Positions 1 to 11,750 of a stretch of 64,000 bases of DNA are shown here, in pieces. The number at the start of each line of letters is the position of its first letter. The first letter of the stretch is position 1. The position numbers were made by a program, and so were the translations under genes. The DNA is from Adiantum capillus-veneris (taxonomy: Eukaryota; Streptophyta; Polypodiopsida; Polypodiales; Pteridaceae): NCBI GenBank assembly GCA_014529385.2, contig CM043961.1:13061978-13125977 (forward strand), written 5' to 3'. The notes beneath the pieces were generated by a model. The model was given only the letters and a program-made list of their open reading frames with translations. It had not been told where the DNA came from and made no database searches.

Positions 1-199
1 AGAGATAAATGATGAGATGGTCCAATAGCAAGAGGATGCAACCTCTCTAGCCAATGATTGTAAAGCACTAAGCCTACTTAATATGCTAATCTTTGCTACA
101 TCTGGAAGCGGAAAAGGGACTCTCAAAAATAACAAAAATAACATATTGCAAGCCGTAAAACAAAAAAACTGCATACCTGGCAAATCCCATAGTATATAA

Positions 200-1340
200 T
201 TGAAGCTATACGCGCACAAAGAGACTCAGAGAGCGATAGACAGAGAGAAATCAGGTGCAGATACACCTCTTAGAGCGGAGTGCTACATCGGCATGGTGAG
301 AGAGAAGAGAAAAGAGAAGAGAAGAATAGACACAAGCAATGGGTGCAATCTCCCCCTGTGCAAGAGTGAGCATTTTCCTCTTGTGCATATTTATTTAAAG
401 ATTTCTTGAATGCTCAAAATGAATACATATTGGTTGATCGGACATAAATGGCCATAGATCCTAAAGAGCACTTGAATTATAAAATATACATAAATGTGAT
501 GTCCTTTCACATAGCCCATAGCTTGGTCATGGCTTTTCCACCTATTAGCTACAGTAAAATAACAAAATATCAATATCCATTACATACCTCTCCTTTAGAA
601 AGCAATTGTCCTTAGTTGAGAAGATTGGAATCTGAAAACCATACTTGTCAAAAACATTGGTTAGTATTATGTGTCAAGTATCACATATTGAAAGAAAAAT
701 TCATAAAATTAAACAAAATTGCTTATGTCTATCGTCATCCACAATACTACATATTGTAGTGTCCCATACCACTAGAATAAGCAGCATATGTCATACCCTA
801 ATGAATCAGGATATCATTGGTCGCACTCATCATTCAGTAATCAATTTTCATAAATCTCAACTCCAATCCCTTAAACATTGTCGCGATAGAAAATCATCAT
901 ATACCAAATTCAAATCCAATTCCAATTCCAGAATATAAGTCCAAATCCAAATTACTTTCATTATATACCCGGGTAACAAAATCATACTAGGGATAGTGGT
1001 GGCCAGCCACTACAACATGATTTTGTGATCGGTGTTGCCTCAACCGGTGAATCTACACCAATGAGACGTGATTCCTAAATCAGGGAATATGCACTAATGT
1101 TGCCTAAATTGATGTGCATTTAGTTTTGTGCTACCTAAATCTGCAGATCTACACTTGATACTATTTCAAATAGTGAATCTACAGTTAGTTGGTGTACTGT
1201 AAATTGGCAAATCTGCACTCGTGCTGCATAACCGGCAGATCTTCACGTACAATTTTTGTTGCCTAAATCGATGAATTGACACCAGGATGAGTATTTACAA
1301 AATCCCTGAATCGGTGAATCTGTGTGCAAGTGACCAATGC
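200..1340 (-). repeat. Dispersed repeat Z, copy 1
   Basis: The stretch matches the reverse complement of 48000-48825 plus 54283-54370. The best block lies around 985-1070 against 48180-48260 (shared motif GTGGCCAGCCA, then TTTTGTGATCGGTGTTGCCT). Another lies at 720-850 against 48330-48490. Between about 1030 and 1330 it has a degenerate internal repeat: phrases like TTGCCTAAAT followed by GAATCTACACC recur every 40-60 bp. No protein domain is recognisable. Short open frames here (200-409, 645-938) lack coding character. The limits are approximate because both copies are diverged. Confidence 0.7.
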
Positions 1341-3660
1341 ACTAGACAAGGCATAAAAAAACGGAATACACATTACATGTTTGAGATCAAATTGGAGTAG
1401 GCTCAAATGTTGAAGCATATACCAAATGTTGATGATACTCCCAAATGAATTGAGCTCATGTAAGTAGTTGTATGATAATTCATCTAATTCATCTCAGTAG
1501 AGATTCAATCAAAGTAAGTACAAGTCATGATGTTAGAAACAATGGATTTTGCAACTTATAATACAGGTGAACAAGTAAAGAGGCTCTGTCTTCTAAAAGT
1601 GTCCGGCGATATTCTTACTTGTTGGAAATAAATTTAAATAAAAGGAGCATAAGACGAGGTTGTGAGAGATAGTACAAAATTTAAAGATGTTAAGATAAAG
1701 AATGAAGTAGAACAAGCAATGGGATGGTGTATTATACATGGCATATGGGTCTATAGAGAGAACTAAATTATTGAAGAAAGAATGTTCTTATTAATAGATT
1801 ACATGAAGAAATTGCGTACCTGGAGGTTCTTTGAAGAAGTAGCTCGTAATCAAGCAAATAAGCAAGCCATCTGAGTTAAATCTATGTGCATGTGTTTCTC
1901 TTTGAATGAAATTAGTAGACGTATTTAGGAGCATTTAGAAGTGTGGCACAATCCTGTACAAGAGTGTTATCACGGTGAAAAAACTCAATACTATAGATTA
2001 CAAGTTACTTTGGATGTACAACTGTGTAATAAGGAGAGAATTTATGCTAGAATGTTATAGAATATTGCGAGCGCAATGCTACTAAGTGAGTCTATGAAAG
2101 TAAAAGGAAAAAGAGCGGCGGATAATGAAAGAGATATATGAATATGAAGATTAGTTTGGGATTGGGGGTAGTTAGTAGATAGTGTTTTTTTTTTGAAGTG
2201 GTATCAACATATGAAAGACTAAACATACCACTTGTGGTTAAGGATCATTGCACTTATTATAATTGCTATAACTTCCTTGTTTCATGCTAGTGATTAGTTT
2301 CAAAGGTGTGTTTTGGCACACTAATTCTTATGAAATCCAATTCCATTACTAGAGAAAATGGTCTAATGTATGACAAAAAATAGATACACTTGTGAAGGTT
2401 TTAAATTTGTATATAGTTAGGCCTCTAGCTAGAAAAAAACAATCAATTTGACTTAATTGAAAACAATCAAAGTAGACATCAATCAATTAGTAGTAACTGT
2501 ACAATAGGTCACATTTAGGTTATAAGCAAAATTGACCTTGCAAGAATGGGGGAAACTATTTATATTAACATAGTCATTTCAATGGTTTAACTTTCTATGT
2601 CGATATTGGTAGGCCCTTGCAATATCTTGACCTTATTAAGCATGTGATAAATGTAAGAAAAAAATATTGATGTCACCTCTACAACATTGGGTGTTATTAG
2701 TATAATTTCATGCTTGTATTGCCAAATTGGAGTGCTACATACATGTAAAAGGGTATGACCCTTGGCGACTGCACTTTCCCTCGATACTCAAAGGAAATGT
2801 GATCTAAAGATTGCAAAGGAGTAGGGAGCCTGGCCAGTGTCTTTGAAGTAGAGGAGCTATCATCCTTACCAAACATATATGTTTGTTGAGTAGTTATGAG
2901 ATTGAAGGAGGTGATTTAACCCATTTTGACAAAACATGATGCTCAAGAGTACAAGCTCATAGAGAATTTCAATTGTTCCTAACAACTTGAGCCTCGCTAG
3001 TGACCCACAAGGTCGTTTTGCTAGCTACAAAGCTTAGTTTTGGTTATGAGTTTGAGTAGATACAATGATTGTGAGTCCATCAATCAAGCATGCAAGAAAG
3101 AGATAGAGAAAGAGAGCGTGGGAAAGTTATAATATATACACAAGGTATACTTCCATCAACGAGGGTTTGAGCCCATAAACTTGGGACAAATAACACCCCC
3201 TTCTTCATCAAAACCAAATGGAATCATAGGGACAATTTTGAGGCCTGAATGGCATCATAGGAACAAGTATGAGACTTGAATTGAAATCCTCCTAATAAGG
3301 ATGGTGATAATCGATATTTAGTTCAAGTCGTTTAAGGACAAGAGACATGAGATTTGAAATTACAATCGCACCCTCAAATTGGAAAACCTGGATCCAGTTC
3401 TCTCTCTTGTCCTTTATAGCTGGGAGGATAGAGGGCCCTTTTCACTTATAGCGTCTTGCACTAGCATTGTATCCTTGGCAATGCTATTGGCTAGCATGCC
3501 AGTGCAAGCATTCATGTCAAGGAAACCCTCCTCTTGACTGAGAATGGCCCCTAGATACTTGAGTTGTATCTTGTTGGTTTGTCTTTGGCTCGTGTGCATC
3601 CAATATGCCACCTTTGCCATGTAGAGCCCAAAATGACGAGTCCGAGGTAGACCAAATCTA
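1341..3660. other. No gene recognised
   Basis: AT-rich sequence with short, frequently interrupted reading frames. I see no conserved protein motif, RNA gene or LTR. Frames at 3414-3784 on the reverse strand are overlapping and have no recognisable domain. Confidence 0.5.
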
Positions 3661-3679
3661 ACGGACATTTACCTACTGC

Positions 3680-4373
3680 TTTCAAGAGAAAGCAAAGAAA
3701 GCGGTCACCATCCTCGACTTCTTCTTCCTCTTCCTCCTCGTCATCACCATCTTCTAACATGGAGAAAACCAACTTGCCACCCAAGAGAGAGAAGAGAAGA
3801 GAAGGGAAAGACTGAGGAGTTACGCATCATGGAACATGTCACAAAATCTAAAAACATTTAAAGAGGGAGGAAAGAATATCACTCTCCTTACCTATGATGG
3901 AACCTTTGGAGAAACTGATAAAGTGTTGGCTTTTATCCAACAATTCAACGTAGCTTTTGAAGTTGAATATTTCCCAAAATATTCAAAGCTCTAAAATGTT
4001 TCCATACATTTCCAAAAGGCAACCCATCAATGGTGGGCAAGCCCACGTGCTCAAGGGGGAGAAGCCCCAAAAACATGGAAAGCTCTAAGATTGCTATTAT
4101 GAAGCAATTTTTTGCAAGTGATGCCAAAGACAAAATCCTCATGGAATGGTGAAGCTTGAAGATGGCTTGATATGAGTCTATTCACAAGTATATGGATAAG
4201 TTTTGGGAGTTACATCTCAAAGCCATTGTCTACAAGAAGATAGACTTTGTCAAACAAAAGCAACAATTTTGTGTTGGCCTATTTGAGGAGATGAGTGGCA
4301 TAGTAACTCACAAAGACCCAAAACTATTTTGATGGTCATACAACAAACTATGGTTGCCTTGAGGATTCATTTT
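3680..4373 (+). pseudogene. Decayed Ty3/gypsy gag, 5' part
   Basis: From about 3690 the sequence encodes a Ser/Glu-rich stretch, then a retrotransposon gag domain that parallels 14160-14730 of the complete gypsy element almost line for line (lysine-rich KKFKEGGK-like segment, TYDGTFG, FIQQF, WKAL and MKQF-type motifs). The copy has many stop codons and frameshifts, so it is dead. It breaks at 4373, where a solo LTR of the same family starts, and resumes at 5928. The fragment is therefore an older insertion of the 11751-20370 family. No LTR of its own is visible upstream. Confidence 0.85.
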
Positions 4374-5927
4374 TGTCATAAAAACTAATATCTAACCAAC
4401 CCAAGTGATTTTCTCATATTAAAATGATCATTTAATGTGGGAGAATAAACAGGAACAAGGGTTAGAATATAGACATATGCTTTCTGATCTATCTCAATAC
4501 AAGGCCAATGGTAAAGGGGTCCAAATGAGAGATGGTTTGTCAAAGAGCAAGGCTAGCTAATGGAGCTTGAAGACCTTAGGGTTAGCTTCATTATAAAAAC
4601 CTCCAAATGTTAGTGTTAAAAAAGTCCTTTGACCTTAAGTAAGCTAGGGTTGAGCTTGAGGTGGTAACCCAGCCCAAGCTTGAGGTGCTTGTCGTGCTTG
4701 ATGACTAAGATGCTTGAGGTGCTAGTCGTGCTTGCTGACTAGGCAGCGTGAGATGCTTATGGAAACACTACCAGGCTTGAGGTGCTTTGTCATTATTTTT
4801 GACTAAGGTGCTTGGGGATAAGGTGTGCAAAAGTCAACAATGATCCCTACAAGGAGGGGGCAAGCCCTACAAGAGGGGGAATGAGAGAGAACACACACAC
4901 CCTCACACAAGGCAAGCTTGGTACAAAGAAAGCAAAAGGGACACTTGTCAAGTTCCTCCTCATGTTGCCCTCATGGTGTGCCTAAAGCCTATTGGTTGGA
5001 CACCCAAGGGGTCCAATGATAATTTAGAAGACTTAATTAATTGTTTTTGCATTTATCAAGTCCTCTCTCTCAAAGGGGAAAGGGGGACACTTATCCCAAG
5101 ACTACCCTTGTTCCTTGTAATGCCTCCTGCTTGTAATTGGCTAGGCCTGGAGGGGTCCAATGAGCTTCAAGTATGAGCTACAAGGGGGGGTCGACCAAGG
5201 AAGCTAGGGGCATGCTTGGGGGGTATACTCCCCCCCCCCCCCCCCCCCCACACACACACTCATTGTGTGAAGTGCAAAGTCCATCTCCTTCTCCAAGCTA
5301 GTAGAGAAGTTGAGATCCTACACCAACAATCTTGGCTATGGAATGCAAATCCAATCAAGAGCCATGCTTCAATGCTTAAGCTTGCCATCTTCTCCATCTT
5401 CATTTCTATGCTATTATGTATGCTAGCAAGAAGAGTGATGATAAGTGAGGAACTAATTCTTTCTCCTATGAAATGTTTCTTCTTCCTCTTCCCTAAACTC
5501 ATTCCCTGCTAGCTCTCTCCACCTTCGAAGGTGTTTGAGGTCTTGGGACTGAGGCTTGTGATAGGTAATGCTTTCCACAATGTTTATGTTATGCTCGTGA
5601 TGCATGAATCTTTCCATCTTCATTGTGTCACCTAGGTCACAAGGAACACAAAGATTGTATTGTAACAAGTCTCTCTTGATGGGAGAAACTATAATACAAA
5701 TACCTATTGGAGGGGGGACCGGCTCCACATAAATCCTGTCCACAATTGTTGTCATGTTCTCTAAACTCTCTCTTTTGTGCAAAAGTATTGTTCATGCCAA
5801 AGTTAACTAAATGCTATGTTTATGTTGCTACCATCAATTAAGTTCCGGCTATGCTCACAAAGTAATTTCATAAAAGTGCTTCTTTAATTTCCGCTACTCT
5901 CAAAGTTAATAGGCCATTTGCATTACA
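4374..5927 (+). mobile_element. Solo LTR of the gypsy family
   Basis: It begins TGTCATAAAAACTAATATCT and ends GGCCATTTGCATTACA. Both ends match the LTR ends of the complete element at 11751-20370. The 5-bp flanks are identical (ATTTT at 4369-4373 and 5928-5932), a perfect target-site duplication, so this is one insertion reduced to a single LTR by recombination between its LTRs. It is about 1554 bp against 1599 bp in the complete element and well diverged. Two ATTGG...CCAAT modules survive at 4991-5017 and 5136-5161. Confidence 0.92.
5230..5249. repeat. Poly-C tract
   Basis: Twenty consecutive C bases followed by (CA)n, inside the solo LTR. In the related LTRs this position holds a (CA)n run. 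The exact length may be unreliable in a sequencing read. Confidence 0.8.
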
Positions 5928-6430
5928 ATTTTCAACAAGGATTTAAGAAGGGCTCAAAAAGCCAACAAAAGTTAAGGAATCAGCTGAGCCAAAGGGGAAG
6001 AACAATGCAACGCATAATTCTTCCAAGGCTAACAACAATAACAATAAATAAAAGGCAAAGGAAAAAGGCTACAAAGGTAAAAACAAACTTTTGCCTAAAG
6101 AGGTTGAGCGTTATCGTAAAGATAACAAGTTTTTGGATTGTGGGGAGCAAGATCATGTTTTTTGTGCATGTCCCAAGAGAAGTGAACGTAATGAACCTCT
6201 TTGAGACACCATGGTGGAAGTGAGGATGGCCATTGCAAAGGAGCACCATCTCTTATGCTTGGGGAAAGTAAGAGAGCATGATGCTTTCATACTTTTTGAT
6301 CCTGGCTCTACCCACAACTTCATTTATGTTGAGCTAGCTAGAAAGCTAGGAATTCATGACTTTGAGATGCGAGATGTGGTACAAGTAGATGGAGATTTCA
6401 AAGGGCAAGAAGCCCCTAAACCCCAACAAT
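5928..6430 (+). pseudogene. Decayed Ty3/gypsy gag 3' end and protease
   Basis: Continuation of the gag interrupted at 4373. The lysine-rich linker, an ERYRKDN motif and a CCHC-type zinc knuckle (around 6100-6180; the first Cys is replaced, spacing otherwise kept) correspond to 14750-14960 of the intact element. The aspartic protease follows: KVREHDAFILFDPGSTHNFI is nearly identical to the intact copy. Similarity stops near 6420, just after GDFKGQEA; what follows is unrelated, so the pol region was lost or replaced. The protease frame is open from about 6211 to 6549, but its last 40 residues are not gypsy. Confidence 0.85.
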
Positions 6431-6658
6431 GGATTCTTGAAAATGTGGGATTTGGGATAAATTGGCTACCCAATATGGGGCTTAGTGTGACGTACACTCC
6501 TATTAGCCATCCTAAATGGGCACCCATTGACACGATTGAGGAAAAATAATGTGAATAGCTTATCAAAAATCTTATAAAATAAATGCCGACAATGATAAAT
6601 CAAATATACAAAGGTGCTTATACACTGGATGGACGGGCAAGCTATAGAAGTGAAAATC

Positions 6659-6835
6659 AGGAGGCTCATGGGGCGAAGCTTTTTGAGTCCAGTGGGTGAC
6701 ATACTTGCGATGATCACCACATTATCAAGGGATCACTCTTGTGTGCTCGGCTAATAAAAGAAACTCAAAACTTGTATTTTGAGGAGTTTTGACCTATTTT
6801 AGTCAAATAAATATAGGGCAATAGCCAATGAAATT
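6659..6835 (+). repeat. 177-bp dispersed repeat, copy 1
   Basis: This block, starting GAGGCTCATGGGGCGAAGCT and ending ATAAATATAGGGCAATA, is repeated in the same orientation at about 63428-63603 with only scattered mismatches. No coding frame is conserved between the copies. Confidence 0.85.
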
Positions 6836-7299
6836 AGAGGGATTTGGAGTGTATAAAAGCAAGAGCTTGAGCACTTATTGGGAGGGAAGTTTGATAAGAG
6901 AGAAGACAAAAGGGCATTCAAGGAATTTAAAGGACAATCGGAGCAAGTAACCATTGTGGACGGAAACAAGAGGATTCAAGGGAGAAGAGAAACTCGCAAC
7001 TAAAAATTATTAGAATATGGCTTCAACAAGAGGGAAATCTCGAACAAAGATATTTAGTGGAAAGATGCCAAGCCAGTTGCAAGCATTCAGAGAAGACAAT
7101 CAATAAGGAATTTTAGATTCTCATCAAGGCATGAATAAGGGGATTCAAAAGAGGAGAAATAGAGCAGGGAAAACCTAAGTGGAGGTGTAATTAGAGGAGT
7201 AAGTACTAAAGGGAACTAGAGTGCTTCGTTAGCCACATTTGTATTGAATTGAAGTGGGTTCGAGGGTAAGAGAAAACAAGAACCTAGAAGAGAAAAGCT

Positions 7300-7303
<4 letters not shown>
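6836..7303. other. No gene recognised
   Basis: Purine-rich sequence with short frames and no recognisable domain, leading into the AG microsatellite. Confidence 0.45.

Positions 7304-7374
<71 letters not shown>
7304..7374. repeat. (GA)n microsatellite, left half
   Basis: About 35 uninterrupted GA dinucleotides that directly abut the solo LTR. The tract resumes on the far side of that LTR at 8978. Confidence 0.9.
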
Positions 7375-7378
<4 letters not shown>

Positions 7379-8575
7379 ACATTTAATGGTCTAGTAACTT
7401 GTGTGTAGTGGAACATAACATAGACATAGTGAGCATTTCATTAGAATAGATTCCTAATGGGCATAGCAAGAGTGCTTGGATGGTGAGAGCAACAAAAGCA
7501 TAACACCTAGTTAGATAGGCATGAACAATACTTCAAAAAGAGAGAGAAATTAAGCTATTGACAATAGTTGAGGACCGGATTTACATGGAGCCGGTCCCCC
7601 CTCCAAAAGGCTTTGTATTATAGGTTTCCCCCATCAAGGGAGACATTTTACAATACAATACTTTGTGTTACTTCAATAACTTGCTGGTGCAATGAAGATG
7701 GAAGCTTCAAGCACCAAGCTCACACTTGTAAAACACAACATCAATTCCCTCACGGTCACAGACCCAAGACCTCACACACCTTTGAAGATGGTGAGAGCTA
7801 GCGGGGTATGAGAGTAGATCGAGAGGAAGAAGGAGTATTCTTACAAGAAAGAAGTATGTCTCCTCACATAATCACTTATAATAGCTTAGCATAGCTTAGT
7901 AATTAGCATGATAGAGGAGATGAGCATGCATTGGAGCTTGGCTCTTGGTTGGATTTGCATCACAAAGCCAAGAGTTGTTGGTGTAGGCCTCCCTTCTCAC
8001 AAGCTTGGAGTAGATGATGAGCTTTCCATTAAAGCTTGAGAAGGAGAGATAGTCTTCTTTACTTCACACATGAGCTTGTGTGAGTGTGTAAGTGATAATC
8101 CCTTGCAAAAATCAGTCCCCCCCTCTCTCTTGGTCGACCCCTCTTGCTATTTTCACATGCTGGCATCCTATTGGACCTTGCAAAGCTTAGCCAATGACAA
8201 TTAAGAAGCATAAGTGATAGCCTCGTGACATGTGTCCCCCTTTCCCCTTTTGTGAGAGCTTTAGGTATTTAAATAATGCAATTAAACTCTCATTGGACCT
8301 CTTAGTCTTCTGGCCAATAGGAATCAGGCAAGCCATTGGGCTGTTGGATGCTCATTGGACCCCTTGGGAGACTGTCCAATAGTCTTCTAGAGGACTTAAT
8401 TTCTATTGGTTCTTTTATCAAGTATTTTCAAATGAATTAAGCTAAATTTACTCTAGCCTAATTCTCGTTGGTCCACCTCTATGGCCATCCAATAGGATTT
8501 GAATGCACCTTGGGGGCAACTAGCCTAGGGAGCTGACATGTGTCCACTATGCCCTTTGTGTAAAGGCAGCTTGCA

Positions 8576-8606
<31 letters not shown>

Positions 8607-8974
8607 TTCTCTCTCATCTCCTACAAATTGGGCTCGCCCCCTCCTAGATAGGGACGTGGGAAGACTTTTGAGTCTTCACACAAGCATCCAAATTTACCTA
8701 GAGTTTGACCATTGAACATTACCTTTGAATTTTGGAACCTTAGCATTTTGGAAGTCTTAATGGGCTGAACCTTAGGGTCTTTGAAGCCCATTGTTGCACA
8801 TTGCTCTTTTGCAGATGCCCCCCCCTTTGGATCCCTATTTTCCGGATCCCTACTGTGATTGGTCTGCCAGCCTAACCAATATTCTAGATTTTTCTCCCCT
8901 GGCACTTCCCCATATTAAATGATCAATTTAACATGAGAAAATCATTTAGGAGAATTAGATTATGAGTTATTATG

Positions 8975-8977
<3 letters not shown>
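7375..8977 (-). mobile_element. Reverse-strand solo LTR of the gypsy family
   Basis: Read on the reverse strand it starts TGTCATAATAACTCATAATC and ends CCATTAAATGTTACT, matching the LTR of the 11751-20370 element (final CA changed). Length is about 1603 bp against 1599 bp. Both flanks are AG microsatellite, so it was inserted into one continuous tract. The flanking pentamers GAGAG and CAGAG are consistent with a target duplication, but a microsatellite target cannot prove it. No internal gypsy sequence adjoins either end. Four ATTGG...CCAAT modules are kept (one with GTTGG). The family (CA)n appears here as (GT)n at 8579-8606. Confidence 0.9.
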
Positions 8978-9040
<63 letters not shown>

Positions 9041-9064
9041 AGGGAGGGAGGGAGGGAGAGAGAG
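8978..9064. repeat. (AG)n microsatellite grading into (GGGA)n
   Basis: Right half of the tract split by the solo LTR. The AG run changes into about five GGGA units before ending in AG. Frames that read through it encode only Arg-Glu repeats. Confidence 0.9.
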
Positions 9065-9239
9065 CTTGTGCTTTGTTTTCCACAAATCCTATTACCTCAA
9101 GTTGACAATGTCTTGTGTTTACAAGGCCATGATCTTCATGTCCCAATTTTTATATGTCTAAATATGCCCTTACCTTTAAATTGTATTAATTCTTTGATTC
9201 AATCTTGCTCTATTGTGTGCATGCTTTTCATTTGTGTAA

Positions 9240-9868
9240 GTGTGGTTTCGATAGCCCTTGACTAACGATATTAGAGAGTTCTTTTGTCCATCCTAGCATC
9301 TTCCAAATTGTCACATGCCTTCAAGATACAAGCATAGGTGATTGCACATCTAGAGAGATGCACTTAGTTTGTATCAACTGAAAACAACCCAAAGCTTCGT
9401 GGCTCCGCCCCTATTTGGCATGTGCAATCCAAGTCATAACATTCTGGACAAGTAGCTCCTCAAGAACTTTTTGTGCTTTTTGAAGTACACCACACTCAAC
9501 ATACATGTCAACCAAGGCAATGCCAAGCACGATCTTTTGTTTCAACAGCCCTTGACCAACAATATCATCATCAATTATGTTTTCCATGTTGGCATTCTAC
9601 ATAGTGCCACATGCCTTCAAGATGTAAGCGTGATTGCACCTAGAGAAATCCCCTCGATTTGCATATATTGAAAACAACCTAGAGCTTTCTAGACTTGCCC
9701 TTGTTGAGCATATCACATAGTTAGTATGTTCTAAGAGTGACATTCCAGGGATAGAAAGCTTCTCAAGGTGCTTTTTAAAGCACACAACATATGGCATATA
9801 TGTCGATCAAGGTAGTGCCAAGCACAATGTTCTATTTTAACATCCCTTGTCTAACAATATCATCGTTG
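9240..9868 (-). pseudogene. Decayed PPR gene fragments
   Basis: Reverse-strand translation gives broken PPR motifs: versions of NIVSQGL, ILKACG, ALVDMY and leading CxH/GxxxH phrases. The block spelling the ILKACG motif (forward CATGCCTTCAAGATG) occurs near 9322 and 9605. The same block occurs near 10955, 11158 and 11355. Frames are broken by stops and indels, so this is a relic of a PPR gene or of an expanded PPR array. The intact PPR gene at 26717-29453 is a distant relative, not an obvious parent. Confidence 0.7.
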
Positions 9869-10030
9869 TGTCAAAGGTGGCAGTGGAAGATGCAATGAAG
9901 ACAAGAACTAGCTTGTGATCCAGTGGGTACCTCGACTTCGATCTAGAACACCTGCAATGCCAAACACATGAACAAGGCACACCTATGGAAAAGAGAGATC
10001 ACAAAGGTAGAAACAGACAGGACATCTGAG

Positions 10031-10078
<48 letters not shown>

Positions 10079-10925
10079 GAAAGGCTCTCCATGCTGATAA
10101 AAATCTACTTATTCAAGTGACCAAGGGTGGTCCGACACAGAATTGACATGCCCAATGGATAGACCCGAGGTGCACACAACTCCGAATGCTACTCACACTC
10201 CCACTTGCTCCTACACACAAGACCACTGACACGATTTCCACATGGCAATCACCTCCAACATCCTCTAAGAACATAGATATGGTGCATCTCCTCTTGGCTA
10301 GATCTAGATGTTGATCTAGATCACGGTCAAGGAAATCTACTATTGCATGGGCACAAGGCCTCTGAAAGAGTGCCCTAAGGTGATATTGGACCGTAGAGAT
10401 GAGCTTCAAGCACTGCATCTGGTACCCATGAAAAAAGCTAGGGCTGATATGCTCAGCAAGAAAATGTTGGCTGATCATAGGCCAAAACGCTGGCTGGTCT
10501 GGAAAAAAATGGTAGATGCTTTGCCTTTGCACCAAGCCCGTTTAGGGTACCCAAGGGAGTGTGCCCCCCTTAGGCACAACTGTAATGCTTGACTGAGGTG
10601 ACCCCCCTCTACCTATATAGGGCCAACTCCTGGGGCCTCAGCCCCCACAACCATGACAAGTGGAAAATATTAGGGATAGGGTGGAAAGTGGCACCAGATG
10701 CCCATGGGCAAGACCGAGGAATAATATTCCCAACTTGTAGGAGCACAAATGGCAATGGAAAAGCCCAAAACCCAAGCTAAACATGACTAGACGCAACCCG
10801 ACATGAGAAACCTACCTCACGTTAGTTGGGCACAACCACAAAACAACCCTCACTCCCTAACACCTGTCCTTGGGAGAAATTGGGACCGATTGGACGAATT
10901 CGGAGAAATGCTTGAACTCTAACAC
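9869..10925. other. About 1.05-kb unassigned segment between PPR relics
   Basis: The PPR relic stops near 9868 and resumes near 10930, as if a segment had been inserted. The segment starts TGTCAAAGG and ends near TCTAACACA, so it has TG...CA ends, but no convincing 5-bp duplication flanks it. It holds an AG microsatellite at 10034-10073. A reverse-strand frame (10113-10535, 140 codons) and forward frames (10347-10592, 10589-10780) have no recognisable motif. It could be a solo LTR of another family. Confidence 0.4.
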
Positions 10926-10929
10926 ACTG

Positions 10930-11395
10930 CCCATATTAGAGTCATGCGTAGTGCCACATGGCTTCAAGATGCAAGCATACATGATTCCATGCCCTCCGCT
11001 AAATGCACCTCAGATCTTCTTGGCCCTGTGCTTGCTGGGAATGTCCTGCAATCAATGTGTTTCAAGAGGAGTGCCAAGCACAAGTTTTTTCAATAGTCCC
11101 TGACTAACAATACCATTGTGAATTTTGTTGCCCATATTGGTGTCTTGTGTACTGTTGCATGCCTTCAAGATGAAAGCATAGGTGGTTGCATGTGGAGAGA
11201 TGCAGTTGCTTTGCATATGTTGAAGTCTTCTTGGCCCTACCACATTTTTCATACATGTCGACTAAGGCAGTGCCAATCATAACATTTTTTTTCGATGGCT
11301 CTTGACTAACGATATTATTGTGAGTTCTTTTGTCCATCTTAGCATCTTCCAAATTGCCACATGCCTTCAAGATGCAAGCATAGGTGATTGCACAT
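10930..11395 (-). pseudogene. Decayed PPR gene fragments, second part
   Basis: Three PPR-like blocks lie on the reverse strand about 200 bp apart. They include MKACGNLEDAKMDKRTHNNI and VMIGTALVDMYEKCGRA. Each is broken by frame changes. The relic ends abruptly near 11395, where an unrelated gag fragment on the forward strand begins, so the junction is an old insertion or rearrangement point. Confidence 0.75.
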
Positions 11396-11750
11396 CATAC
11401 ATCGCCGGAGATGGAAATTCCAACCGAGGAGAGACTTTTTTCATTGTTCCTAGAAGGATTTCTTAACAAGGATTTGCATGCCATTTTGTATAGTAAAAGA
11501 CATACAACTTGGGAAGCATGCAGCCTAGATGCAATTGACTTGAGTGATAATTGCAAGATTTACAATGAGGAAAGCACTGTTAAGGATGCAGTATGTGAGC
11601 GAACCACATCTATTATTCCAACACAAGTAGGACCAACTGTGTTAGTCACTGTTAATGCCATGGAGGACATGCTTAAGCGCATGAAAAACATGATGAATAG
11701 AATGCAAAGGATGCCTATGAGAGGGTCAAGACAAGATCCACCTCAAGGAC
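11396..11750 (+). pseudogene. Older retrotransposon gag fragment, left part
   Basis: An open frame runs through this stretch. It encodes a gag-like segment (LFSLFLEGFLNKDLHAILYS, then WEACSLDAIDLSDNC) and a Met/Arg/Gln-rich tail ending RQDPPQG. The motif layout resembles C-terminal gag regions of LTR retrotransposons, and the frame has no gypsy-family similarity to the neighbouring element. It is cut at 11750 by the gypsy insertion and resumes in frame at 20376 with QPMGQQ. The first bases of the next element supply the last two codons of the apparent open frame. Confidence 0.65.

Noticed and set aside
8972-9265. Open frame with long Arg-Glu repeats
   Set aside because: It is a read-through of the AG microsatellite; similar Ser-Leu, Arg-Glu and Val-Cys frames at 39411-40474 and 45216-45545 are rejected for the same reason.
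10113-10535. 140-codon reverse-strand protein
   Set aside because: No recognisable motif; the forward strand also has open frames, as expected for GC-richer non-coding DNA.
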